64,000 bases of DNA from assembly GCA_012295275.1 (NCBI GenBank), contig CM022676.1, forward strand, positions 2,616,369 through 2,680,368, read 5' to 3'. Made by a program: the position numbers and the translations under genes. Every line of letters begins with the position of its first letter. Positions within the stretch are counted from its first letter, which is position 1. The DNA comes from Chrysomallon squamiferum. Taxonomy: Eukaryota > Mollusca > Gastropoda > Neomphalida > Peltospiridae. Shown here piece after piece: positions 24,921-41,239 of the stretch. The notes beneath the pieces were generated by a model. That model was not told the origin of the DNA. It did no database searches and saw nothing but the letters and a program-made list of their open reading frames with translations.

Positions 24921-26830
24921 TGCATAGACATAGAAACATACATCGATACACACACACACACATATATATAATTCAATTTATGTATAGTAAATTATATTAG
25001 AGGAATAGTTATTAAGCTATAGCGAATAATCATGTTTTTACAGTTATTCAATGTTTAGCTAATTAATGTTGGAATATGGTGTTAATTACACAAAAACTAA
25101 ATAGCAGAGATTATGCAGACTCCATGGGCTGTTTAGAAGCTGTGTTATATAATTACGGGAATTTCCATTATTTTTATAAACAAAAAAAAAAAAAAAACAC
25201 TGGGATTAACTGAGAATAAACATTTAAACTGCAAAGTGAATTCAGAAAGGCTGACTGCAGTTGTTTTATCCACGTGAGAAATATATATTTTCTGTGTGCA
25301 TATTAACCAGGATCTTTTGATCAGTGCGCAGTCTTGCGTCACGTTGTTTGAGGGACATGTACGCGGGACAAAGGATCATTCATGGAATGGTAATTACGTT
25401 TAAAGGTCTTTTTCTAACATACATTTTGATTGCTACAAGATAGCCAGGAATATTTTTATTGTTATTCTGTGGTAGTTACTTATGCTTGAAAACTAAGTAA
25501 GATAACTTTCTTTAATAACTAAAAGCTTAGTTAGAAAGTTAACATAACAAACTGGGCTTAATTAGAACAGTATCTGTCAATGTTTTTGCATTTGAATTAT
25601 ATCGTGAGAATTTTACTATTTATTTATTTTTTGTTACCATTGATGGTTAATTTATGTGATATATTAAAAAAAAATAACCCATATTCAGTTCTTGTGTTGT
25701 TATTCTCTAGTGGATACATAACAGTAATTTAGTAGCTTAAGCTTTCTCAGATCATTAATAGCTTGTCACTTGACACTATTGTTTGAAAGAAAGAAAGAAA
25801 AGAAAACATAATAAGGAAAACAAAATTGAAAAATGAAAATAAATAATTTTTCCTCTCTTGCTTATCTAATTCGGAAACGACGGATAACTAATGTAATTAT
25901 CATTTTCTTTGTTGTTACAAACTGTCATGTCATTTTGTTATATCATCTTTTTTGTTTGTCTGGAAATAACGATATACAAAGATCCTGGTCTGTTTGTGTC
26001 ATGAATATATTGATCTTTTTTTATTATTATTTTTATTTTTATCTATTACTATATCATTCGAAATGTGTCCTGTTCGATACAGGTTTCTTTTATTTCTTTG
26101 TTATCGAAGGAGTAAAACATATAAATAATTAAAAATGATTTGGTTTCGATTTGGGTGGGTTTAGCTGTGTAAATATATCTTTATGTTATATGTATCAATT
26201 CTGTTAAGTCATGTAGTAAGAATAGAGAGAGATGCTATTTTAAAACGTAACAAATCAAAGTAGTCACAGAATTATCGTTAGTGAATTACACTCTAAACTC
26301 TATTGACAAAAGTTTTTATTCATACTGAATTGGGTTATTTTAAATAATTGTTATACAAAATACAGCAGTAAGTAATACTGTATGCTGGGCTTAGTCTCTT
26401 ACTTTTCACTATACTATTGAACTATATAACGTTCAGCAGTCATTGCTTGACGCTTTTATGTCTAACATTTTAAAAAGCCTTCAGTTTCCATTATACTCAT
26501 TTGACATTAAACTCATGGGAAAACACTTTAATAGTGGTGGGTAACGTAGCTGGGGGGAGCTGCTATATCTTCCATGTAATCTCCACCAACGTCCTAACAG
26601 AATTTCTAGTTATAATTTTAAATCAGTAATTACTTTTGTTAACATTTTGTATGCATAGATATATATGTTCATGCGTGTGCATACACTCACAAGCAACACC
26701 ATGACATACACAAACATAAAAAATACATTACATATATACATTCACACCCACACAAATACACCATTACGCTCTAATTGTCAACCTGCCCCTTCCATCAGAA
26801 ATGACGGAAGTACCGTTGTTAAAGACTTGT
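24566..26830. other. Intergenic, no gene recognised
   Basis: AT-rich sequence with a (TA)n/(CA)n run near 24,876-24,962, short A and GAAA runs, and no exon with convincing splice sites or protein similarity. It ends where copy B of the duplication begins. Confidence 0.6.
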
Positions 26831-27310
26831 ACAACGAACGTTATTATATTATTATTATTAGGGTCGTTATAATGACAAAGCAGTATTTGTCAGTGTTTTA
26901 TTTTTAGTTTAGTTTCTACTTCCTTGATTACTTTAGATATTTTTAGAAAAATTAAATAATAAAAAAAATTAGTACTAAGTTCTAAGTTAAATTATTAAAA
27001 CATTAAAAGATAAAAATGTTCAGGTAGCAGAAAAAAGACAACTGAAAAATGTTAACTGACAAGAATCAGTTTTGTTTTGCATCATCAGTATCATCTAACA
27101 GGAATTTAGCTTCCAATCAACAAACTAAATTACACGCCTTGGATGCCTTAACAAAATGATTTAACTAAGATGTATCATTTAAAATTTATAATATTAATTT
27201 ATTTGCTAACTGAAAATAAGTTTAAAAGATTGATGTTGATCAGTCTCTCATCATTAGTAACTGACATTTTAAAGTTTCTGATTTTCTGTTGTGTCTGATT
27301 CTTTAGATTT

Positions 27311-29589
<2,279 letters not shown>

Positions 29590-30201
29590 CTGAAAATAAA
29601 ACACTAAAAGTTTACATCTTTAACATTTATTTTATACATTAGCAGTTACCAGATGTTAATCATATTTATGATCTTATATTAGTATTAGAGAAAGCTGATC
29701 ATATTATGGATTACTCTTATTTCTTAAACAGGCATCTTCTTAGACCAGATACCAAGTAGAATGCTGTTAAACAAACCAGTAATTTGTATATCCTGTGAAT
29801 TTCCAATCAGATATAAAATGATATACATCTAATTTCTCTAAAGAATTAAATTCTGAAAAAAAAAAAGAAAAAAAAAAAGATTCAAATGCTGCATGTATTT
29901 CTGTGCCGTTATAATTTACGAGACTCATGTAAAAATATTATAAACATTTCAAATGTTCTTGTTATTTAGAACATTTCAATTGAAATAATTCAATATTTGT
30001 AAGCAAACCCTATAATATTTCTATATCATATTTCAGAATATTATGCACTATATACATTGCCTTACCTCTTAACTTAGAGAGTGTCTTAGTAAGTGTGGTT
30101 GTTTATATTAGTTAATAGTGATATATAGGGGGTTCATGCATATAGATACTGTGTATAGTTAGAAAATCTAAATAAATATGATCCAAAAAACAAAGGCACT
30201 G

Positions 30202-30267
<66 letters not shown>

Positions 30268-33200
30268 GTGGTAGTAAGAGTTTTAATGTTCATCTTCCAA
30301 ATCTTATCTCAGGAATATGATTTAAAATGTTGAAAACAACTGAAACACGTATTTATCTGTAAATATGCAGCCCACATCTGTTTTAGTTGATATTTTAAGG
30401 ACCAGATTTTCTTTTAGATACAAAATGTAACCAGTTTATTTATCAATTTTTCAAAAAAGCTCTTCAGTATTAAAAGTGTAGTTTCATTTTTGTTTGTACA
30501 GAAGAACAGAACAAGGTTTTGCATTTCCAACCAATTCTATAATCTGACAGACTGTGAACTAATTGATGTGCCTGACACAGAGATTATCTGCAACAGAGAT
30601 GAAGTTTTAGGTGGTGATAAAAAAGAAAATTTGAAAACACAACATTAATCAATCTGACCGTATTTTCATGCAATGAAGAAGTTGAAATAAAATCAATAAA
30701 ATGGGCTGTGAATGTTTTGTATTTAGCTACCAACACCTCACATGCAAAACATACACAAAGTAAAATATATCTAACATCGGGAAACAAACTGAGCAATCTG
30801 AGTGATTGTTGCCTGCAGCATCTGGAACAAACAAAAACACCTTTTGTGTTATTTAACTGTGTAGTAATACTGCTTTAAACTGTTTTCAGTTTATACAGTG
30901 AAAGTGAATGTGAGACAAATATGAGCTTTACTCCATAAACAAGTCACACATCTAAAATGAAAACATTATTTGTGCAACAAAAGCTGATAAGAAAAATGAA
31001 TAAAATATCTTAATATAGGATTTATAATGAGCAACTGAGAAAATCACAATACATTCTTTACATCAAACAAGATTTTAAAAGTTCCACTACTTAAATTTCA
31101 AACAATTCTTTTACACTGCTCCTTGAAAAAATAAAAAATCTTGAACACATTTTTATATATATAGTTTTTCTATATAACTTTATAACTTTTCATTGATCTA
31201 TTGTTAACAGCAACAGATATTTAAAAGTGTCTCTCTCTCTCTATGCTAGAAAGTGAGTGATTGTAGTAGTTACATTTAATTGGATCTGATTTTTAAGAGT
31301 AAAAGTAATAATAATATACAACAGATTTTGTATCTGTTACAGGATGAGTCATTACAATATTTACATGGGTGAAACTTCATGTTAATTCATTCATTACAAT
31401 AGCAATTTATGAAGCTGGTCATATTTGTTAACACTACCAATCTACAAATACTTAAACTTTGTGTAAATACTATTAATCATGTAGCAAATACCAAATATAA
31501 AATGTATAACTGAGTTATAACTGCAAATATTATTAACAGACAACAAGGACAGTAAGACAGTTTTAGATGCATCATATTCAGTGGTTATAACTGGACTGAT
31601 ATGATAGTTAAAAATGCTCTTGTCTAGCTGATTGTATTGTAAGTTTATTATAGGACTGTAACATGTACATTTTCTGTTCTCTGTTTTGCTATAATGAAAT
31701 GTGACCTTTGACAGCCATGCCGTGTCAAATGGATGTCCAAATGTTATCTGCATCCCTCATAACAAGCCAGCTTAATTATTCTCAGATACAATTTGCAGTT
31801 AGTAATATTAACAAATATTGAAAATTACAATTTTAATATTTAATGTAATCACAAAAAATCTGATACATATTAATAATCATAATAATAATTATTAGTGGTA
31901 ATAAAAAAACAAAAATCAATAAAAAATAAAAATTAACAGGAATAAAGTATGAGGTAAAATGTATAATATAACAAAACCAGTGAATGCTGACTTAATAAAG
32001 AAAATTAGTACATCTATTTATTTCATGATGTTTTAGTATCATTATCAAAGTTCAAAACTGAACTGAAGATTATTTTTAATTATATTCACCATTATCTTTC
32101 TATTTAATGTGATCCTTATACTTACATGATTTCAGTTTTGCCTCTGTTTTGTGTGAAACAGAAGATGGGATAAAACATTGTCACAGAAAAAAAATTGAAA
32201 TACTATCTATTACTTAAATAATTACCAGCTTGTTAAAGGAAGGAGTACTCACATGTATATATGTATACAAACACTGACTGACTGTGTTGTTTCTGCTGTT
32301 GTAAATTATATAACAATATATTAACCTATTTAAAAATGAACACAATTTTTAAACCATATGAAAACTATCAATAAATAGAAAAATAAGTAAAAGAGTATAC
32401 TAATTTCAAAAACAAACACAAACCTAAACATAAATCTAAGAATGACATTTCAAAGTAATTTTGAGTAAATATCTTAAAAAAATGAAAATATAAAAAATAA
32501 ACAGTCTGGGTTTCATGCTTTGTACTTAACAGTAACATCATGTTATAACTACACCAGCCATGATATAGAACTTTAAACAGCGGTCTGAGTAAAGACTTTT
32601 ATTCAGCTAATATTTTAAAACAGCCAGACACTTAGAAACAAGCAGCTAAATATGCCACAGCATTAATTATAAGTCTGAGACTGTGACCACTAGAAGCATG
32701 CTTGAACACATGTATGATGGGAAAGCATGGCTAAAAATTACCCACATCCAATGATTAGCAATACTGAATTGTATTATTGTAAATAAAGCTAATTTAAAAA
32801 GGAGATTTTGAAGTCAGTACTTTTAACAAAAGTATTAAAGTATAAGTTTAATGTAATAACAAATTTTTAATTTTTATTTTAGGAGTAAAGGATGAGATGA
32901 GACATAACAGTATGAAAGACTCGAACCAAGTGACAGTTATTTAACTAATCTATAAATACACATCATGTATTCATATACAATTACCTATTAATATAATAAT
33001 AATTAACAGTTTTATAGCTAAATAGTAAAATAATATAAATAATTATGTAACTTTTCAAACTGGACTTTATCAGAAAAATTATATGTATCACCAATACAAA
33101 TATTATAATTATAATTATTATTTTTATTAAAATTAATTAGTGATTTTGGAAAATAAGGTTTCAGTTCTCTTTATTAAAACCAGTGGAAGGGGAACTGAGG

Positions 33201-33948
33201 TTTCATGAATGATTAGCACAAGGTTAGGGCTAACAATGTGATTATGTTACTTACTGCTTGATGGTGTTGTTTCTGTTCATGTTGATTCTAATAGAAACAC
33301 ATTAATAGGAATAAAATAAATAATGTTTATGAATTAAACTTTAGTATGGTAAAAACAAGTGAAGTGGAGAAAATACATTTTAAAAAAGAAAATTAATAAT
33401 ATCCAATAAATAATAATATTAATAACAAAATTATTATTACTGTAATATCAAAGGACAAGGTGATGCAAAATGTGTAATCTGATTACTAAAACTAGACAAG
33501 TAACAGTAATATCTAATTTACAAACTATAATTGCAGATAATAATATAATCAGAAATATAATCATATCAAATGTAAACATTCTGGTCCGTCTCATCAAAAT
33601 GACCATCCAGGATATTCCACAACAAAACATACTGACAGAGCAGGCCAACAATTGGTAATTTCTGGGCTCAAACCATACATATTCAACATATGTATTGGTG
33701 AAACTTTACATATATAAAAACCAGGTATATAATAGTAATAGTGATGCTCTATCATCTGTTGAAGAAGGAAAGAAAGAATGAAAGAGAAAATAAATTTGTT
33801 TCAAAGTTTTTCACAATTTTATTTAATATATTTTAATCTGTCATGGAAGTTCTTACTGCAAACATTATATTCAAAACTGTTAAAAAGTGTTTATAAAAGG
33901 TTTTACAGTATAATAAAACAGCAGATTTGCATTTATGTCACTCTCTCT

Positions 33949-33992
<44 letters not shown>

Positions 33993-34276
33993 CAGGCATT
34001 AAGCTGTAACTTTATCTATGTTAATAAGCATATTACTTAGTGTGGAACTAAAACAGTCAACATAGTATAAACTTCTTTTTAAAGCTTTTTTTTTTTATAT
34101 CAGAATTAGAAGATAGAAATAAAGCTATTCCTTGATTAGTTAAGCAGAATCCACAAACAATCACTGGCATCTAGAAATTATCTGAAATAATGAAGAACGT
34201 AGCTAAGTGTATTGAGCTGAAGCAAAACGAAAAGTCTGGAATAAAAAACAAATTAATTTGGATCTGCTTCATTTGT
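29590..34276. other. Intronic or intergenic part of copy B
   Basis: Counterpart of 2,906-7,599 with the same possible small exons and the same microsatellites, (ATT)n at about 30,204-30,267 and (TG)n at 33,954-33,987. At 33,651-33,448 copy B keeps a 67-residue hydrophobic open frame that is shifted in copy A by a small indel. No domain is recognised. Confidence 0.4.
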
Positions 34277-37200
34277 TTATAACTTGATTTTCACATCAAT
34301 AGTAGTAATATGTTTTGTTTTCTGTTGATCAACATTATTGTGATTCTGTCTGGTTGGATGTTGGCTGTCTGCTGTATTGTTGCTCACGTCAGTTTTATTC
34401 AGTGAATCAGTGACTGACTGTTGACAAACTTCAGATCTTGTGTGTTCTTCACAGACATCTTTACTGATTGGGTTGATTCGCAGGTTTTACATATGTCTGA
34501 TTATATGAGTAATCTTCAGAAATTTCATTATCTTCATCACTTCCATGGTTCCAAGACATATTGTGTGAAGATTAATTACCAATACATAAAAATCACGCCT
34601 TCTCTTATTTTCAATGGTAATGTTAGAAAATCAATTATAACAAACGGCATCAAACGCGTTTATGTAATTTTATAAACTCTTCCCTTACTTTGTTACATAA
34701 TCAGAAATAAGAAAAATGAAGTGTTTCAAATGTATCAATGTTGATTAAGCTTTATAAGTTTGTCTTTGTTTCTACACTGAAACCCACATATCCATGAAAA
34801 TATTTACTACAGATAATATTTTAAAAGTAAATGCGGCATCTCAAGAAAAAAAGAGATGAGACAAGCGGGGCTTCCACAACCCAAGTTTCACTTTCATTTA
34901 CATTGAGATAATAGGAAAGGAACTTGAAACTTTGGTCTTACATTATAAAATAAATTATGTTGTTAATATTAATTATACTATAAAGACTACACATATAAAA
35001 TAAATCTCCTAGTTAATATTAATTATACTACAAACACTACACATATAAAATAAATCGCATTGTTAATATTAATTGTATTACAAATAATACACGTATAAAA
35101 TAAATCACCTTTTTAATATTAATTATACTACAAATATAAAAAACAAACAACACATATATAAAATAAATCTACTTTGTAAAATTAATGATTCTAAGAATAT
35201 AAAACTGCAAGCAATACAGATATAAAATAAATCTCCTGGCTACTATTAATTCTACTACACATTTAAAACACCAAATAATGCAGACATAAAATAAATATTG
35301 TTCATAATGTTAATTATACTACAAAGACAAAACATGAAAATGAAACAGACGAAAATTTAAGTAAAAATAATAAAAAATTAGCCCTCCTCTACTGAAAATA
35401 TGAATCTCGTGATGGTTTATTAAGAATTATTTAACATAAAAACAACCATAGGTTTGACATCTTCGACATATAAGACACTGTATTTTTTAGGTTAAATACG
35501 TATATATATTTAGGTATACATATAGATAGATAGATACATAGATAGATGTAATTACGTGAGATGTATGTATGTCTAAGTTATCTATGTATTTATGTATCTG
35601 TGCATAGATATATATATATATCCATATATATATATATTTGGATATGGAAGGAAAAAAATGAAGAGACAGACAGACTACTGAAGAGAGGAAAAGACAGTCA
35701 AAACTGCTTCACCGTTTCACAGACTTACACGAACAAGAAAACGCTGACTACGACGAGTAACACAGAAGAGACTACAGCAACGGCAGTTACAGCAGTTTTG
35801 TTACATTCACAATCGATGATATTTTCTTTTACAGTCGATGTGACATCTGGCTTGGGAGGCAACGTTAAATATGTTCATATAATTAATGATTATAAACCAA
35901 GTCAGTATCATCCATGATTACACCGAATATACAAACACAATATTTGATAAAATTGTTTAGTCCGTGTATTCAAATTAATTTTCAACTTCAAGGTAAACAC
36001 AATCAACTTTACTGTAAAGATGTGTTGACAAAATAATTATTTAAGACATTACATATATAGTGTGTATTATCTATATTTTTATAGCTATCCTCATTATTAC
36101 ATCTAAATCTTATAAATTTAGGAGTAACTGTACAGCTTACTAAGCAGTATAAACCACGAGTTTCAAACTTGTAAAGATATCGGCATCAAATAACATAAAA
36201 TAAAAATATTGTAGTATCTTTTCTTTCTCGCTTATTGACTTAGATATTTTTACACAAGTACAAATAGCAGACATAAAACACATGAACATTTCATTTATCT
36301 GAAATGGCATCTTCACTTACTTTCTCTAGTAATGTTCTATAATCAGTAATAAAAGAAGTGAATTCACCCAAATACGTCAACAACTAATATTATATAAAAA
36401 ACCAAGTTTTAACTTTCTTTCGTTGGTAATGTTATATAATCAACAACAAAAGAAATGAAATTCTCTAAATGCACGACAACTCATAAAAATATATCATGTT
36501 TTCACTTACTTAGTATGTTGATGTTTTCAGAACTTTCAAAGAAATGTGGACGACCATCAAGTGTGTTATAGCCAATTCCACAGAAATATTCTCCTGAATC
36601 ACTGCAAGTCATTCCTGTCAGTTGAATCTGGATAAAAGATCCTGATTTGTCATTGTTGTCAGACTTTCCTGTCACTGTCGCTCTAGATCCAAAGTTATTT
36701 ACATCTTTTAAAACAGCTTTACCTCCATTCATTAGTGTGACAGCAGAAGCTATCATAACACTAGTACTGGGATTGCTGAGAAGTCTTCTCCTCACTGTTA
36801 AAGAACTAAGTGCACCAACATGACTGATAATGTTACCAAGACTACATCTGACTGTGACAGGAACTCCTTCATAAACAGGACTTGGGCTGATTGTGAGTTG
36901 TGCGGCTTCACCTGTAAATAAACATGAACAAAGAAATAAATTAAAAATGTAATAAACGTTTTCAATGTCAATGTTATATATTTCTTAATCTGAATAATAC
37001 GTTTTTCATATAAATCAGAAGAAAACATTAATTTTAATTTAATGAGTTTGCTTCCATATTTCAAATATTTCATCACATATTGTAGCGCAATTGAAGAATT
37101 TTTCTATGTCAAATTCATAGAATAATAGATTAGTAATGTATTTAAATAAATTTAAACCACTAAGTTTGAAACAAACAAAAAAATGAAACAATAATATTCT

Positions 37201-37942
37201 CAAGAGATTATTTAAAATGCAAAAGATTAATAATAGAATAAGAACATTTTTCGAAATAAAATGTAAATAAAAACACAGTATTTAAGAGGAAAGTATAATT
37301 GACGGGAGTAATATGATTATATTTTCAAACACACGGATACACTCAGATAGAAAGCAGGACAGACAGACAGGCAGAGAGAGAGACACAGCCATGCACACAA
37401 TAGAAATAGATTTCATTTATATTTCAAAAATAAATTATATAATGTAACGGTCTGAATGTAGATATAAATATACTGCAATATCAGTCAGATAACATCGCAT
37501 GTACATCAAGCAGCTATATTTTGATAAAGATAATCAGTTACAAATAAAAAACAACCACTCGAGAACTATAAATATATGACACCCAACACTGCACTTATCC
37601 AAACTAAAAATCACTTATAAACCTGTTTATAAAATACTTGTATTTAGAGCTAAACAAAAACAGTTGAAGTCAATGTTAAACTTGTTAATAAAATAACAGT
37701 CATTGTTGTGGACATCGTTAAACAATCTAAGAACAACGTAAATGAAGAAATGTAACACTAAGAGATAAAAAAAGAAATCAGTTCAAAGACCTATTTATAA
37801 AATACTTCATCGTCTCATCGACATGTCTGTGAAAGACAAGTGTTATAGTTATTAAGACATAAACAAAAACAAATAAATAGAACTTACCAGTTGAAGTCAA
37901 TGTTAAACTTGTTAATAAAATAACAGTGATTACTGTGGACAT
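34277..37942 (-). CDS. Single-Ig transmembrane receptor (copy B)
   Basis: This is the intact paralogue of the 7,600-11,169 gene. Exons are leader 37942-37888, Ig 36911-36510, TM 35846-35729 and tail 34463-34277, with identical lengths and phases (254 codons including stop). The leader is [18 protein letters not shown]. The Ig exon stays open but carries many replacements against copy A, including GMTCSDSGEYFCGIGYN, which adds a cysteine near the F strand. A run of changes follows the B-strand cysteine. The TM donor is a strong GTAAGT. The TATA-like element upstream of the leader in copy A is deleted here, so expression of this copy may differ. It is probably a diverging immune or recognition receptor; the ligand is unknown. 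Confidence 0.7.
34943..35330. repeat. 52-bp minisatellite, copy B
   Basis: Same array as at 8,266-8,540 with two additional units at about 35,046-35,160, so unit number changed after the duplication. Confidence 0.75.
36510..36911 (-). other. V-like Ig exon, copy B
   Basis: This exon has the same length, phase and splice sites as the copy A Ig exon. Residues after the B-strand cysteine read ISHVGALSSLTVRRRLL, where copy A reads [17 protein letters not shown]. Further replacements flank the F-strand cysteine (F to C, L to F, V to G). The frame is open throughout. Confidence 0.75.
37661..37715 (-). pseudogene. Relic third leader exon 1c (copy B)
   Basis: Same relic as at 10,887-10,941, with the same TT in place of the donor GT. 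The donor loss therefore predates the segmental duplication. Confidence 0.55.
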
Positions 37943-38505
37943 GGTTAAAAAAATCTAAGAAAAACGGAAACGAAGACGTGTAACAGCGGGTCATGTGACC
38001 GGTGACATAAAGAAACTATACCCTCTGTGATTGTTGTCTCCCCTAGTCTACTGTAAAATCTAAGAAATAAAATCTGCGATTAAAGCACTGACTTAGTTTT
38101 TTTAACTGTAAATAATCTTTATAAACTGTTGAATGGTCTGCACATATCGAGACAGTTGTTGCACACTCAACAGGAGATGTTATTGTTTTATTTTAAATAC
38201 AAGGCGCTAGTCAAGCACTGGAAGAAAGCAGATACGAAATAACATGAAAATGAAAGAGAGAATACACAAATGGAAGGGGAGAAGAAAGTATAAGAAAGGA
38301 GAAAGAGAAGAAAACAGAATTTAGAACATATAATCTATTTATGCTTTATAAATATTATAAATAATTACTTTTGTCCACTGTTAAAGATTTTCCTGTCTAA
38401 TTATAAATAACTATCTCACAATCCTTTGTAAAACATTTCACATTTAAATAGACTTTAAGATTAAATTTATTAAACAACAATAACAATGAAAATAATAACA
38501 ATGAA

Positions 38506-38563
<58 letters not shown>

Positions 38564-39298
38564 AATAAATAAATAAATAAATAAATAAAGTAAATGCACT
38601 TCACAGGTACTGATAGTAAAAAAATATTAAAAGTAAGGTTTTATTAATTCATATAAATAAAGGCTGCTTTCATTTCAGTACTTGATATATTATTTAAAAT
38701 TCAGAAGCTGATAAGGGTAGAATATTACGTTAGCTAGTTGAATAATTAAAGCAGTGCGTTTAATCTAATTTAAGCACGAATTAAATCTCTAATAAGATTG
38801 GCAAAGAGTTAATAAATTAAGAAGTTAATATATTCTGTTAAACAAAATAACCAACACACTGAAGAATGATAAGAACATGAAAGGGAAAATAACTGTCGAC
38901 GAAGCTTTTAAAACAATTCGTAAAATAATTCTTGAGGAAGCTTTCAAAACAATTCTTTCTTTTTTTTTTTTTTTATTCATTGCGCTGATTTGTTGTTCTC
39001 TTTATTTTGTATAAGTGCAGTGTTGGGTGTCATATATTTATAGTTCTGCAGTGGTTGTTTTATATTTATAGCTGAGTATCTTTATCAGGTATCTGTGTCA
39101 GGTACATGCGATGTTATCTGATTGATGCTGCAGAAAACTAATACACATATTCAGACGGTTACATTATATAATTTATTTTTGAAGTATATAAATACTCAGT
39201 AGTATTAAATACTCAGGCTTTCTTTCAGTGAATTTGCTAGTGGGGGTATTCTTCTGTGAAAGTGTTTTTTAATTCTCATAAACTATAGGATTACTTAA

Positions 39299-39347
39299 GA
39301 GAGAAGACTGCAATACAGATATATAGTAACACAATTAAAGCGCTCAT
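39299..39347 (-). pseudogene. Leader exon 1a with lost donor (copy B)
   Basis: The coding sequence MSALIVLLYICIAVFS is intact, but the donor GTAAGT of copy A is TTAAGT here (bases 39,298-39,297 on the minus strand). The upstream TATAAG of copy A is TTTAAG in this copy. Normal splicing from this exon should fail. Confidence 0.6.
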
Positions 39348-39521
39348 CCGGATCACTCAGGGGTTTGTTCACAATAGATTAACGTTGGCTGGACGAGAGT
39401 TTCAAATGGTGCCGGTTTTCTTAAAGTAATTGTTTGAAGGGTCGTGAAAAAGCAACCAGACAAAGCTCAGTGAAGGAAGATATGTAGGACAGACACACAG
39501 ACAGAGAGTAAGTAGACTTAC

Positions 39522-39615
39522 ACGAAGATGACAACGCCGACTACCACGAGTAGCATTGAACAGACTGAGTGAACAGCAGCTACGGCATCTGTGGGCTTGG
39601 AAATAGCCGGTTCAC
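39522..39615 (-). CDS. Orphan TM exon (copy B)
   Basis: Counterpart of 12,751-12,844 with the same 94-bp length, phases and donor. It reads CSMLLVVVGVVIFV, where copy A has CFMLLVVV. Its putative Ig-tail neighbour is disrupted at the right edge of copy B. Confidence 0.45.
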
Positions 39616-40613
39616 CTAATTCAATAATACATGATAATGAGGAAAGTCAACATGTTCAACGTATTAGACACAATATGTGACTGTAAAAAAAAAAAGATGT
39701 ACGTTGGAATTCGTGGCGAAGATTAAAATGTTCAAGTATAGTGTAAAAACGATTTAACTAAATTGCAGAAATATTGTTTTCGTTATGTTATTTTCATAAT
39801 ATTGATTAAGTACTTTTATTCAATTATAGTGGTAGATAGATTATATAGATTCAATCGCTGATAAACAGACAAAGAAGTATATAGTTATATATAATATAAT
39901 AGATACATACATACATACATACATAGATACATGGATGGATGGATGGAGAGAGAGACAGACAGACTGAGAGACACACAGAGAGACAGAAGATAAAAGTCTA
40001 TATTATAACGAATCTTATGTCATAATCAAATAAATTAAACACTCACACAATTTCAGTTTCAGTGGTATTTATAAATGATTAAGCCAATAATTTACCTCAT
40101 CAGCATGAAATCAGACAAAATTAAAATAAAATATTGCAAAACAGCAAAAGAAAAGCTATTATCACAAATAAAATCAAGATTTTCCATAAGTGTTAACTGT
40201 GATATATATATAGTCACATTATTGGACTGCGAATTGAACTGAAACTTTTTGAGTTAAATGAATACATTTCTCAAGAGTATTTATTTGATAAAAAATAATG
40301 TCGTTTTGATGGCATCATCTAAGTGATTTGGTTTTAATTAGATATAAACTATTTGTAAGTAAACTTAATGAATAAAAAATGTATTACAATTTCAGCGTCT
40401 CTGTATGTGTTTCACAGTATATACGACGTTGTCCGTTACCACAATCAAATTACACTAAATGTAAAATATACTAAATGTGCTTACCCGAAACAGAAATCAA
40501 AATGTTGATGTTACAAACAAAATTAATCGTACTTTGAATTTTAGTGGGAACCCCCGAAAGATTGTCAGTTACGTAAACCAATAAGCTGGTTTCTACAACA
40601 AATGGCAAAACAT

Positions 40614-41207
40614 TATGTTTAAAGTAAGTTTTTCGAAACGAAGGAATTTACATTTATTGTATTTATTACTAATTTATATTTATTGTTTACATTCATACCT
40701 TTATTTTAGTTTTATTAGTATATGAATTTTAGTTTGTTCCGTTCATAGAAACACATACACACACACACACTGACCTATATTTGAAAATATAATTTGTTTA
40801 TACCTAGGTTTTGTATGAAATACAAAACAAATTAATGTTATGGTCTAAGAGGAACAACTCTAAAATGAGTTTTCAGATTTACTTGTTTTCGTTAACTATG
40901 TTACAAAATTTAATACAATTACAATATAGTTACGTTTTAAAAAATACTGAAAACAAGAACTCAATAATTACATTTATTCCAGTATTAAGGAATAAGAGAA
41001 AATTAAAATTAATTCAAAGTACAACCAAAGTGACTGTTCCGAAGTTATATTTTAGAGTTATTCCCCTTACACCGTTAAATTTTTTTTCTTGAAACTAATC
41101 CTAAATGTATATATTTTGCTTTTCTTTCCTTTTAGTTTATTTATTTATTAATTTTTATCAGCGCTAGTAATATATTTTTTTATTCTACTCATTAATCTTC
41201 CCTCTAT

Positions 41208-41239
<32 letters not shown>

